Source: Tannerella sp. (GTDB lineage: Bacteria; Bacteroidota; Bacteroidia; Bacteroidales; Tannerellaceae). Taken from it: a stretch of 64,000 nt of DNA. A program made the position numbers and the translations under genes. A model generated the notes under the pieces. That model made no database searches. It saw only the letters and a program-made list of their open reading frames with translations, and was not told the DNA's origin. The stretch spans positions 1 through 64,000 of the forward strand of contig JAITMM010000237.1 in NCBI GenBank assembly GCA_031277335.1. Reading direction: 5' to 3'. Every line of letters begins with the position of its first letter. The first letter of the stretch is position 1. Positions 10,076 to 19,341 of this stretch are shown here, piece by piece.

Positions 10076-10167
10076 AGTTATTGATTTGAAAATTTGAAAA
10101 TTTGAGGATTAGGCGAAGGCGGAAGACAGAGGCGAAGAACTATGCCTTTTGCCTATTGCCTTTTCCT

Positions 10168-11298
10168 CTAAAATAATACTGTTTCTCCGAAGGGCGGTTT
10201 GAATTTCTGATTTTTCGTTATTGCCCAGATGGTTGTATAACCCGGTTCGTCGGGAAAATCGTTGAACAGTCCATCGGTAAAATATACCAGTACCTTACAT
10301 TCGGGTATATGTTCTTCGATGTACCTGAATACCGGTATTATGTCCGTACCTCCACGTCCGACAGGATAAACGGGCTTGTCTTCGAGTTCGCTGACGCTCC
10401 GTATATCGCAATCGCAGTAGATAACCGTAACCGGCAGTTTTACCGATTCGCTTATTTCCTTCATCTCGGTATAGAAATCGGAGAGCATGTCGTCGTCAAT
10501 ACTTCCGGAAGTGTCAATAGCGACTACCGTTTTGCCTATTTCCGGCGATTCGAGCGTTGGCAGATAGATACCGCGATAGATGTATCTCCTGTTCGGTTTA
10601 GACCACGTGTAATCGTTGGTCGTTATTTCCGACATGAGATGGCGCAATTGCGTCTTCCAATCTATTTTGGGATAGAGATATGCTTCCACCATCTGTTCAA
10701 TACCTCCGGGTATGTTTCCGGCGTTCTTTCCTGCCATTACCGCCTGAACAATTTTGCCCATGGTTTCGATTTCCATCTGTCTCTTTTCTTCGGGCGTATT
10801 GGCGGGAGCGTCTTCTATTCTTCCAAAGTCGTGCGCCTGTGGCTTGTTATCGGGCGTGCCATCTCCGGTACCGGTACCTTCATTGTCTCCGTTTCCATTG
10901 TTGTCCGATTGATTCGATTGAAGGTCTGCATAGATGGTTTCCGCATTCATGTTATCGTACCGGTTGTTATACAGTCCGTTTTTTGGCAGTTTGAACTTAT
11001 TGTTTAATAGTCCATTGATGGCATAGTCACAGGCTTTATTCCAGAGTTCCGTGTCCCTTCCTTCGCGTCTAAGGTGATGAAGGTTTACGATATGCAATAC
11101 CTCATGCGCGAGCAGTCCAACCGTTTCTTCCACCGTCATGCCATTGATATAATCCGGATTGTATTTCAAGATGATACCGTTAGTGGAAGCCGTCTTTTCA
11201 TTAATGTCTTCCACGTATTTCAAGCCCAGGGCGATAGTGGCGAAGAAGGGTTGTGATAAAACCAGGGATGTTTTTGCCTTTTCGATATTTGACTTCAT
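10168..11298 (-). CDS. VWA-like / putative metallopeptidase (DUF2201-type)
   Basis: HEVLHIVNLHHLRR zinc motif plus VVAIDTSGSIDDDMLSDFYTEM VWA/MIDAS-like motif. Confidence 0.8.
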   Translation of the reverse strand: MKSNIEKAKTSLVLSQPFFATIALGLKYVEDINEKTASTNGIILKYNPDYINGMTVEETVGLLAHEVLHIVNLHHLRREGRDTELWNKACDYAINGLLNNKFKLPKNGLYNNRYDNMNAETIYADLQSNQSDNNGNGDNEGTGTGDGTPDNKPQAHDFGRIEDAPANTPEEKRQMEIETMGKIVQAVMAGKNAGNIPGGIEQMVEAYLYPKIDWKTQLRHLMSEITTNDYTWSKPNRRYIYRGIYLPTLESPEIGKTVVAIDTSGSIDDDMLSDFYTEMKEISESVKLPVTVIYCDCDIRSVSELEDKPVYPVGRGGTDIIPVFRYIEEHIPECKVLVYFTDGLFNDFPDEPGYTTIWAITKNQKFKPPFGETVLF

Positions 11299-11358
11299 GT
11301 TTAATCGTTTAGTTGAGATGAACGGCTGTTCATCTTTACATGGACGTTCATTTTTATG

Positions 11359-12378
11359 TTAAATACTGTTCAGGTACTTGCAAGCCCAGTTGATATAGGC
11401 TAAGGTATTGACAAATTCATCCCATCGCAATTGCGTTTCCTTGACCATGACGGTAGCAAATTCCGTGGGCATTCGCTGCACGTATTTCATAATGGCGTCG
11501 CAGGTAACGTCCCTGCAATTGGACGCCAGCATTCCGGTAAGGGCATACAATGTGGCAGGATCGGTTGGAACGGGCGTTTCTTCCGGGTTCATGATGATTC
11601 TGTCAATGCTTGGCAGTTTTGTCCATACTTTGAGAAAAGACATGTATTCGATGGCAAATCCCTGTCCCGCTGCGCCTGCAAAGACGTCGAGCATAATATC
11701 TTCGGACAATCCCTGATTTTGCATTCTGCCTACGGCGGCGATTGTTCTCGGCGACGGCGAATTGATTATGTCTCTTGTCGGTTTGAAGTCATCAAGCAGG
11801 TTAGGTCTGAAACGGATAAACGAGATAAGCGGTACGGGCATGTTGTTGTTTATCGCCCATTCTATCCAGTCGTCGGTATCCGTTTCGAGTTCGAGGATGG
11901 TAGCGAATCTGGACTTGACGGGTTCGAGAATACCCTGCACGCCTGCCAAATCATTGCGTCTGTTGGTAGCGGCACAGAATATTACGTGATCGGAGACGTT
12001 GAAACCGTTAATCTTACGCTCTAATAATAAGCACATTAAACTTTTCTGTACGGATTCAGACGATTGCCCAATATCGTCCATGAAGTACAGTAACGGTTTA
12101 TCGGCTTTGATTAGCCGGTTCAATTCTCCAAAGGGAAGGAAATGCGCTTCCCTGTCATCGGGACTTGCAAAGGGCAATCCCTTGTAATCGGTAGGGTCTG
12201 ATACTACGGGATGCGAGATGACAATATCCATTCCCAGTTCTTCGGCTACCTGTTTTACCACGGAGGTCTTCCCGGAGCCGGGTTTTCCCTTTATCAGTAC
12301 GTTTTCCCTGTTCTGAAACATGAATTTCAGAATTTTATGCAGGGTCTTGGGTTTTATGGCTGTTTTTAATTCTTGCAT
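11359..12378 (-). CDS. MoxR-type AAA ATPase
   Basis: Walker A IKGKPGSGKTSVV, Walker B LLYFMDDIGQ, sensor FCAATNRRNDLAG. Confidence 0.85.
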   Translation of the reverse strand: MQELKTAIKPKTLHKILKFMFQNRENVLIKGKPGSGKTSVVKQVAEELGMDIVISHPVVSDPTDYKGLPFASPDDREAHFLPFGELNRLIKADKPLLYFMDDIGQSSESVQKSLMCLLLERKINGFNVSDHVIFCAATNRRNDLAGVQGILEPVKSRFATILELETDTDDWIEWAINNNMPVPLISFIRFRPNLLDDFKPTRDIINSPSPRTIAAVGRMQNQGLSEDIMLDVFAGAAGQGFAIEYMSFLKVWTKLPSIDRIIMNPEETPVPTDPATLYALTGMLASNCRDVTCDAIMKYVQRMPTEFATVMVKETQLRWDEFVNTLAYINWACKYLNSI

Positions 12379-12379
12379 G

Positions 12380-12440
12380 AGTGTTCAATTGTTTAATCGT
12401 TTAGTTGTTTAACTGTTTAGTCGTTTGATATTAGAATTAT
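12380..12440 (-). repeat. Heptad-type intergenic repeat in leftward arm, inverted to match transcription
   Basis: GTTCAATTGTTTAATCGTTTAGTTGTTTAACTGTTTAGTCGTTTG, reverse complement of the AAACGACTAAACAGTTAAAC module. Confidence 0.8.
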
Positions 12441-12443
12441 CAA

Positions 12444-13055
12444 TTAGCCGTGAATCCATTCCAGTTCGGCTTTGTTTTCTTCGGTTGGCATTTCTTCATC
12501 GCCAATGGTTTCGATGCAGGTGAGCAACATGGAACTGTGTTCGATTGCGCCGTTATCGTTGTCGGTTTTCAGGATGAAGGATGTAATGGGAGTCATGTAG
12601 GCATAGTCCATACCGAATGCGGAAGTGTAAAAACATGTAGCATCGTAGATTTTGTACTTGTCCGTTACGCCGGTAAGCAGTATGAATCTTTTCAGTCTTT
12701 GTTTTACTTCCATCGTATTCTTTCTGAAATATCTTTTTTTGCCTGTTGTTTCATCCACCAGTCCGTTTTCGGGGAACAGTTGCATGAGCGCCCTGATAAA
12801 CGAATCGTCATTAACAACTTCATTGATGGCTTCAAGTGGCAGGTTTGCCGTATTGGGCGTTGTGGCGCTGACAAGGATATTTCTGATGTCCGTGCGTGAA
12901 ACCTGCGTATTCTTTTCCATCATGTCGTTGTCTATCAGTCTTTCGATAACCGTTCGAACATCTTCTTCTCCGGTAAACGACGCCAGGAGAAGGAGAAATT
13001 CGGGTTTCGTGAGATTGTTCTCCTTCAATATTTCTTCGTTAATCGTTAATGTCAT
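12444..13055 (-). CDS. Hypothetical phage protein (start probably MTLTINEE)
   Basis: ~200-aa ORF upstream of MoxR gene in the same operon. Confidence 0.6.
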   Translation of the reverse strand: MTLTINEEILKENNLTKPEFLLLLASFTGEEDVRTVIERLIDNDMMEKNTQVSRTDIRNILVSATTPNTANLPLEAINEVVNDDSFIRALMQLFPENGLVDETTGKKRYFRKNTMEVKQRLKRFILLTGVTDKYKIYDATCFYTSAFGMDYAYMTPITSFILKTDNDNGAIEHSSMLLTCIETIGDEEMPTEENKAELEWIHG

Positions 13056-13485
13056 AATAACCAATGAGTTTAAAGTTTCTAAAATTTATCACGGCTCTAA
13101 TTTCCATCAGAAAATTGGCTCCGAGTATTCCTGCTATTTCTCTTCCCATGAAATATTCCCGGTTAAAATCATGCTGCGAAAGAAGGAACCGTATCTTGAA
13201 GCGGTTGCTCTTGAATCTTCTCTGTATCATTTTTCCCATCGAAAGTGTAATCCAGTGTTCTTTGGATTTCTCCCTGCTGTTCAGCGCGATCAGGGTATCC
13301 GTTTTTTCATTGCGTACTGTTTCCATTTCCACGACAGCATCTCCGGAGATGACACAGGTATTGGCCCCCGTATCGAGAATGAAATTATACTCTTTTTCGT
13401 TGTGCCATGCCTTGACTATCAGTATGTTCCTTTCAATGAGTACTTCGCGGTCTATCTCTATTTCAATTACCTTTTTCAAGCTCAT
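13039..13485 (-). CDS. Retropepsin-like aspartyl protease, copy 1
   Basis: FILDTGANTCVISGDAV motif and HDFNREYFMGREIAGILGANFL second half. Confidence 0.7.
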   Translation of the reverse strand: MSLKKVIEIEIDREVLIERNILIVKAWHNEKEYNFILDTGANTCVISGDAVVEMETVRNEKTDTLIALNSREKSKEHWITLSMGKMIQRRFKSNRFKIRFLLSQHDFNREYFMGREIAGILGANFLMEIRAVINFRNFKLIGYYDIND

Positions 13486-13906
13486 GTCCGGTCAGTTTAC
13501 AGTTCTTATAGTCAATGATAGCTCTCACGTCATGCAGGAAATCGTTTCCGAGTATTCCGTGTATCGGTTTGCCGAGGAAGAGGTTTTCATCCGGCTCGTC
13601 TTCGACGAGGTAGAATGTAACCATGAAACGGTTTGATTTACGCTCTCTTTCTTCGCTATTGCCGATGGCTATGAGTATTCTGTGTAAGTCCGATTCTCCG
13701 GAATTGTGCAGTGTTACAAGATTTGCCTTTCCGACATTTTCATTTTCGAGAATCTCCAGCAGGGAACGGGCGATGACGCTACCGTCGGCTCCCGTATCGA
13801 GCATGAAATTCAGTTCGTTTTCCTTGTGGAAGGCTGTTATAACCGGGAAATTCATCTTTTCGAGTATTTCCCGGTCTATTTCTATTTCAAATATTTTCTT
13901 TTCCAT
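13463..13906 (-). CDS. Retropepsin-like aspartyl protease, copy 2; terminates at TGA
   Basis: FMLDTGADGSVIARSL; IHGILGNDFLHDVRAIIDYKNCKLTG; C-terminus aligns with copy 1 when TGA is a stop. Confidence 0.72.
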   Translation of the reverse strand: MEKKIFEIEIDREILEKMNFPVITAFHKENELNFMLDTGADGSVIARSLLEILENENVGKANLVTLHNSGESDLHRILIAIGNSEERERKSNRFMVTFYLVEDEPDENLFLGKPIHGILGNDFLHDVRAIIDYKNCKLTGHELEKGN

Positions 13907-13911
13907 TGGTG

Positions 13912-14160
13912 TTATTTTTCTACGGAAGCGCTGAACGAATCCATTTCAAGTATGCCGGAACACCAGTCTTCATAGAACTCATCCATGGCATGTTCGGCGG
14001 CAATCATTTTCAACTGCTGTTCGTTTAATGAACTGAAAGACCTTTTATTGTCTCCGTCGTTCCATACGGTTTCGCCGCTTTCAAACTTTTTCCGCACGTC
14101 TTCCATTGTTACGGAATAGATTCTTGAGATTTTTACGTCAATTTGATTTTTGCTGTTCAT
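13912..14160 (-). CDS. Hypothetical protein
   Basis: 82-aa ORF in leftward operon. Confidence 0.5.
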   Translation of the reverse strand: MNSKNQIDVKISRIYSVTMEDVRKKFESGETVWNDGDNKRSFSSLNEQQLKMIAAEHAMDEFYEDWCSGILEMDSFSASVEK

Positions 14161-14172
14161 AATTTTATTTGT

Positions 14173-14778
14173 TTATAAGTTTTCTTCTATCCATTTCATA
14201 GGAGATTCATAAGTTGATGTATCGTACCATACTTTATAAATAATTTTACATACTTCCTCTCTGTTCCATGTATCTTTTACGGGAAAAATTGAAATGGTGT
14301 TGTCAGGTGCTATTTTTAAATAATAAATTGAATCTCCATTTTCATCAACATTTGCAACATATCTTTCATATTCAACTATTACTTCCCAAATACCATTATT
14401 TTCACAGAACTTTTTAATAAAATCGTCCGGGATGGATGGCAGGCTACATTGAGTAGTGAAATCCGGAAATTGATAGCAATCCAATTTCAATGACGAATCG
14501 GTAGTGGCTATAATCTTTTTGTAATCTTGTCTTACCTCCCAATACTCCCTGTCGGAAGTAACGGCTTTTCTAACTTTGCTACAATCGTCAATGTACCAAT
14601 TTCCAATTTTTATATCATCGTCAGATAAAACGTAAATGTTTTGTGGAGTCAATCCATTTATTATTCTACTGTAATTGTTGCTGGCTATAAATAAATCTCC
14701 TTTTACTTCTACAATTATTTGTCCTTTTTGGGCTATTTCATTAACGGGAAGCATGACTATTTTACATTTTTTTTTCAT
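14173..14778 (-). CDS. Hypothetical protein
   Basis: 201-aa ORF in leftward operon. Confidence 0.6.
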   Translation of the reverse strand: MKKKCKIVMLPVNEIAQKGQIIVEVKGDLFIASNNYSRIINGLTPQNIYVLSDDDIKIGNWYIDDCSKVRKAVTSDREYWEVRQDYKKIIATTDSSLKLDCYQFPDFTTQCSLPSIPDDFIKKFCENNGIWEVIVEYERYVANVDENGDSIYYLKIAPDNTISIFPVKDTWNREEVCKIIYKVWYDTSTYESPMKWIEENL

Positions 14779-15847
14779 TTTCGTATATGTTAAAATTTAC
14801 ATTCTTGAGTTCTTTTTTCAGTCTGTTGAGAAATGTTTCATCCGCCGTATCCTTATAGCAAAAGATATGAATGGACGGATGTTTGGAGCGTAACAGCCGT
14901 CCGACGATTTGCAGTTGCTGCTGTCTGTTTGCGGGGAGTTGTATGATAACGCCATGATCCGTATCTTTCAGGTTTACGCCTTCCTGCAACATGCCCACGA
15001 CATAGAGTTTATCCCTTTCATGTTTATTGAAATCCCTGATTTTCTGCTGCGGTTTCCTTATTTTGCTGTGCATGGCTGCATTGAAATCGTCGTCCAAGGC
15101 ATTGCACTGCTCAATGCTGGAACAGAAAACGATATGTCTCCTATTCTCCATTCCGGAGAGAAAGTCCCTTACCTTTTCCGTCTTTGATTCTCCCAGGAAA
15201 AGTTTACGCTGCAAGCCTGTTCTTTTAAGTCTATCAGTGATTTTTTCCTTTCTAATACTGTCCGGTTCCATGTCAATTTCCAGTTTCAACCGTTCGATGG
15301 CAGCGTCGTAGTTTTTGCTGATTTCCCTTTCTTTTGGCGTCATGTCGAGATGGATGACATTGATTTCGGGCTTGGCAATGATCTTTTCGCTGATGGATGT
15401 TGCCAGGTCGTTTCTGATAATGTTTATTCCACTGAATATCGGAAATATTTCCTTTAACTTATCATCCATTATGGTTGCAGACAATCCGATGAAGCGCATG
15501 TCGGGGTTTCCCTTTTTCATTTTAGCCAGTAATTTCCGTCTTTTGGCGCTTAGATGATGGCATTCGTCAGCGATGACAACACCGTATCTGTTCCATATTT
15601 CCTTTTCAAGGGAGGCGTAACAGACGATTTTATAGTTGCAGAAATCCCTGCCATACTTTTCTATTTCTTCCTCCCAGAGGTTTATGTGCGCCGTTTCGCT
15701 TACCAGTATGAGTTTGCGTACGGGACTGCCGTCGAGTATGGCGATGGCGATGGACGTCTTGCCCATGCCCGTTGCCAGGTTAAGCACGACATTTTTGCCA
15801 TACTGATAACTTTTTATTGCCTTTTCGCGTATTTCTTCTCTTGTCAT
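14762..15847 (-). CDS. SF2 DEAD/DEAH-box helicase
   Basis: NLATGMGKTSIAIAIL (Walker A), VVIADECHHL (DECH), FIGLSATIMDD (SAT), QIVGRLLRSKHPSIHI (motif VI). Confidence 0.85.
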   Translation of the reverse strand: MTREEIREKAIKSYQYGKNVVLNLATGMGKTSIAIAILDGSPVRKLILVSETAHINLWEEEIEKYGRDFCNYKIVCYASLEKEIWNRYGVVIADECHHLSAKRRKLLAKMKKGNPDMRFIGLSATIMDDKLKEIFPIFSGINIIRNDLATSISEKIIAKPEINVIHLDMTPKEREISKNYDAAIERLKLEIDMEPDSIRKEKITDRLKRTGLQRKLFLGESKTEKVRDFLSGMENRRHIVFCSSIEQCNALDDDFNAAMHSKIRKPQQKIRDFNKHERDKLYVVGMLQEGVNLKDTDHGVIIQLPANRQQQLQIVGRLLRSKHPSIHIFCYKDTADETFLNRLKKELKNVNFNIYENEKKM

Positions 15848-16194
15848 TATTTTAATTTTGAATTGAAAGGCTCAATGAATGAAGGATTGTCTGTGGCATA
15901 GTCTGTTATAGTATCGATATCGATGAGAAAGCGGAGATCGTTTGAGGTTGTGAAATTGGCGTATGCTGTTATCCCGATATAGTTATCGGTAAAATTGTAA
16001 GTATTGCCGCTTGCCCATATTGCTCTTGCCAGTTCCTGTTCCCTGTTGCGATAGATTTCGCTGTAGAAATCTTCATCGTTATCGAACACTGTCAATTCGG
16101 TATCCGTTTGATTGCAATATCCGGTGTATATTTCCATTAAGGTACTGTCGCTGCAATTTTCCAGATATTCCCTGATTTTCTGTTTTCGTGTCAT
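15847..16194 (-). CDS. Hypothetical protein
   Basis: 115-aa ORF; TAATG overlap with helicase start. Confidence 0.55.
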   Translation of the reverse strand: MTRKQKIREYLENCSDSTLMEIYTGYCNQTDTELTVFDNDEDFYSEIYRNREQELARAIWASGNTYNFTDNYIGITAYANFTTSNDLRFLIDIDTITDYATDNPSFIEPFNSKLK

Positions 16195-16385
16195 TGTTCT
16201 AATCGTTATTATTGAAAAATATATTTTTTATAAATTCAACGATATCCATTATTATGCAAACCATAAGTAAGATAGCAAAAAAACCTATTACGGTCTTATC
16301 TTCCTGTTTTTCGGGAGCAAGAGCATCTGAAATGATTAATCCTGCAAGTAGTATAACTGTTCTCATAATTTTTATAGTAAAAAGT

Positions 16386-16745
16386 TTATTGTTCAAGGTT
16401 TTGAGCGTAATAGTCAAGCGTCTTTTGGAGCGCTTCGAGACGCTTGGCATACCATAATTCCAATTCGGATAAGGTTGTAACATTATAAACACTTTTGCCA
16501 TAAAATGATTTATGGTAGGTGTCCCTAATTATGGTGATTCCATTTGCCTCTTCAACATCGCGAATCAATTCTTCGATTAATTCTTCACTGTTCGGATATT
16601 CATTTGTGGCATGATGAAAAAGAGTACAGATTCCGAATGCGCTTAAACGATAATCTTCCTCCGAATGGAAATTATCCGATTTCATTATGCAATTGATTCT
16701 CCAGATTATTTTTCTGATGATGATTGCTTTTTCTTCTGTTGTCAT
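16386..16745 (-). CDS. Hypothetical protein, paralog of 17087-17461
   Basis: Shared pattern (M)TTEEKxIII...RxINxI...GIC...LELWYAKRLEALQKTLDY. Confidence 0.6.
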   Translation of the reverse strand: MTTEEKAIIIRKIIWRINCIMKSDNFHSEEDYRLSAFGICTLFHHATNEYPNSEELIEELIRDVEEANGITIIRDTYHKSFYGKSVYNVTTLSELELWYAKRLEALQKTLDYYAQNLEQ

Positions 16746-17074
16746 TGCGTCTCCTGTTTTAACTGTTCGATTTTTTTCTTCTCCTTTTGGATGATGGATT
16801 GAAGGTACTGTATATTTTTCTCCGTATATTCAATGAGCATCAGTTTGGCTGTTTTCTCGCTGTCGGTCATGTTGCGGTGCGAAAATGTTTCAGATTTGGA
16901 GTTATAGTACGCCTTTATGCTTATTGTAAAATTTCCCTTGAAAATGCATTTTATATCACCGTCGTCCAATGTATCACACAATTCCATGGATGTGCACTGT
17001 ACCTCTTCGAGTTCATGTGTCCCTAAATGGGACGGTCTCAGATACCAGTAAAATTTTCCCGTTTCTATTTTCAT
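16742..17074 (-). CDS. Hypothetical protein terminated by TGA (ATGA overlap)
   Basis: 110-aa ORF whose TGA overlaps the ATG of 16386-16745. Confidence 0.6.
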   Translation of the reverse strand: MKIETGKFYWYLRPSHLGTHELEEVQCTSMELCDTLDDGDIKCIFKGNFTISIKAYYNSKSETFSHRNMTDSEKTAKLMLIEYTEKNIQYLQSIIQKEKKKIEQLKQETQ

Positions 17075-17086
17075 ACTATTTTCTGT

Positions 17087-17461
17087 TTAGAGTTTATTTT
17101 TTAGATATTCCAGTGTCTTTTCAAGCGCTTTCAAACGCTTTTTATACCATAGATTCAGAAGTTCCATGGTATCAATCTTGGAAAGTTCTATTTTGCAGAA
17201 TGACCAGTAATATTTTCTTCTGTTAATGGTGAATCCGGTTGCATCATTAATGTCATTTAATATTGCATTTAAACAGGATTCAGATTCTTGATTTGGAATA
17301 TCCAATCCTTTTACAATAAATATACCTTCGGTTATAAAACGGCATATTCCATGGACGTGAAACTGTTTAACTCCGTTTTCCTCGCTGTATGCCAGGATAT
17401 TGTTTATTTTGCGGATACATTCCCCGATGATGATTATTTTTTCTTCCGTACTTATTTCCAT
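17087..17461 (-). CDS. Hypothetical protein, paralog of 16386-16745
   Basis: STEEKIIIIGECIRKINNIL...LNLWYKKRLKALEKTLEYL. Confidence 0.6.
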   Translation of the reverse strand: MEISTEEKIIIIGECIRKINNILAYSEENGVKQFHVHGICRFITEGIFIVKGLDIPNQESESCLNAILNDINDATGFTINRRKYYWSFCKIELSKIDTMELLNLWYKKRLKALEKTLEYLKNKL

Positions 17462-17481
17462 AATTGATTGTCTTTATCTGT

Positions 17482-17637
17482 TTATTTGCATTCGATGTAT
17501 GATTCCGTTATCCTTCCGTTCAAATCGTATGTCTCGACATTTTTACCGTTCACTGTTGTTTGTCGCTTGATACATCCGCATTTGACGCATTTTCTTGTGC
17601 CTTTGTTCGGATAGTTTATCCAGTAATGCACTTTCAT
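17482..17637 (-). CDS. Small Cys-rich protein (start at ATG overlapping upstream TGA)
   Basis: MKVHYWINYPNKGTRKCVKCGCIKRQTTVNGKNVETYDLNGRITESYIECK. Confidence 0.55.
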   Translation of the reverse strand: MKVHYWINYPNKGTRKCVKCGCIKRQTTVNGKNVETYDLNGRITESYIECK

Positions 17638-17789
17638 TCCGGATGTTCGCATGATTCTTGTTCTATTAAAGTTAATAAATCGTCTAAAAGTGCACTTTCG
17701 GCGGCTTCGCATGTTCCATAGAACTTGCTCATTTCAAATTCAAGATAGGAAGCAATGTTGTCTTCCATATATTCCCGTCCGTAACTCAT
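17634..17789 (-). CDS. Hypothetical 51-aa protein terminated by TGA (ATGA overlaps at both ends)
   Basis: MSYGREYMEDNIASYLEFEMSKFYGTCEAAESALLDDLLTLIEQESCEHPE-TGA. Confidence 0.55.
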   Translation of the reverse strand: MSYGREYMEDNIASYLEFEMSKFYGTCEAAESALLDDLLTLIEQESCEHPE

Positions 17790-18331
17790 AACTGTTTATA
17801 CGAATTAATATCAAATGCCATACCTGTGTTGATCAGATTACGGTAATCTATGAAGCGCGAGTGCATATAATCTAAAATTTGATATTGTTTCGTTACAGGG
17901 TTACCATAAGAATCAGGTGATGATACTATAATACAATGTCTTTTGGTGCAATATCTCACACAGAGAAAAGCATCGGACATGGCACACGGTGATTTTAATA
18001 CGCTATAAAATTTAGATTCTTTCGAATGAAATTCCCATTTTTCTTCCGGAAATTCTATTTTTGCCAGTTCAACGATAGGTATTTCTATTTTATCTTCATG
18101 CGTTATTTCCCTGTATATGTCTGAAAGAGGACGCAATAACGGTTTAATATTTTTGATAACCTCATGGCAAGATAACAATCCCTTATCCGTTTCTACCGGT
18201 ATCAGTTCAACAGTTTCCAGCATTGGATTGACCGTTTTGATATAGTATCTTTCTTTACGGCATATTACTATCGGTTTATGGGCAATGTAACCCTGTATGT
18301 CCTGTAATTTTAATATTCTCTTTTTTTTCAT
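17786..18331 (-). CDS. Hypothetical protein terminated by TGA, paralog of 18343-18861
   Basis: Shared LRPLSDIY/LRPVSDLY and DYMHSRFIDYRNLINTG/DYLHSRFIDYRNLIDAG. Confidence 0.65.
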   Translation of the reverse strand: MKKKRILKLQDIQGYIAHKPIVICRKERYYIKTVNPMLETVELIPVETDKGLLSCHEVIKNIKPLLRPLSDIYREITHEDKIEIPIVELAKIEFPEEKWEFHSKESKFYSVLKSPCAMSDAFLCVRYCTKRHCIIVSSPDSYGNPVTKQYQILDYMHSRFIDYRNLINTGMAFDINSYKQL

Positions 18332-18342
18332 ATCCGTTTTAA

Positions 18343-18861
18343 TTATTTATAGGGGTTTGTTTCTATATCATAACAGGAAACTGCCAATCCTGCGTCTATA
18401 AGATTTCGATAGTCAATGAAGCGACTGTGGAGATAGTCGAATACCTTATACTGATTTTTGATAAATGAAGGTTTGCCTTGATTATTTAAATACAAATAGA
18501 ACTCTCCGTCATCAGTAGAAAATTCAATCTCTCTATCTTCCGACCAGGCACATTTACTGAATTTTGAATGTCTCCACTTTTTTCCCGGAATGGATATTTC
18601 CGCACATTCCATAATCGGGATTTCTTCCTTTCCATTATGCTGAATGGGCTTGTACAGGTCAGAGACTGGACGGAGAACGGGCTTGTATTGCTGGCTTGCC
18701 ACCCATTCATCATCTTCCGCATCGTCCTGTAACTCAATGCCTCTTATTAAATTGCCAACATTGCAAAAATCAATTTCCTCGATACAATCATCGCAATTCA
18801 AACAATGCAATCCGTATGGCAAATACCCCGCAACGTCTCTTAATTCCAATTTCTTTTCCAT
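18343..18861 (-). CDS. Hypothetical protein, paralog of 17786-18331
   Basis: 172-aa ORF; shared DYLHSRFIDYRNLI motif. Confidence 0.65.
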   Translation of the reverse strand: MEKKLELRDVAGYLPYGLHCLNCDDCIEEIDFCNVGNLIRGIELQDDAEDDEWVASQQYKPVLRPVSDLYKPIQHNGKEEIPIMECAEISIPGKKWRHSKFSKCAWSEDREIEFSTDDGEFYLYLNNQGKPSFIKNQYKVFDYLHSRFIDYRNLIDAGLAVSCYDIETNPYK

Positions 18862-19044
18862 AATTTTATCAATTTATTTATAAAGTTTTTTTTACCGCAA
18901 AATTAATTGCGAATGTTCATATTATATGTTAATTTTAAAAATCGTGTCAGAGATTTTCTTAACTCACTGATTCTCACATGCTATTTTGCATAGTTTTTTT
19001 ATTTTTAATTTTATTCTGCGTTTCCGACTTGGCTCAAGCTTTCA

Positions 19045-19341
19045 CTATTTCCGTATATTCAGGAATCTGATTCCGGCATTATGAGGCTTTACTTCTTCCA
19101 AGCAAAGTTCAATACACGCCGCATCAAACATCAGGTTATCCACTCTCCTGCACTCCGGCGTAAGCGTAATCAAAAACGCCCGTTCCCAGGCAGCATATTC
19201 CGACTTACTCAATGTCTCGTCATAGTCATACCACATAGCTATTCGACCTTCTTTCTTAGCCAGAATACGCGCCCTTTTCAAATGCAAGTGCATATAGTAA
19301 CGCTCCTGCTCTATCGCTCTTTTATATATTTCCGGATCCAT
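19045..19341 (-). CDS. Hypothetical protein
   Basis: 98-aa ORF in leftward arm. Confidence 0.5.
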   Translation of the reverse strand: MDPEIYKRAIEQERYYMHLHLKRARILAKKEGRIAMWYDYDETLSKSEYAAWERAFLITLTPECRRVDNLMFDAACIELCLEEVKPHNAGIRFLNIRK

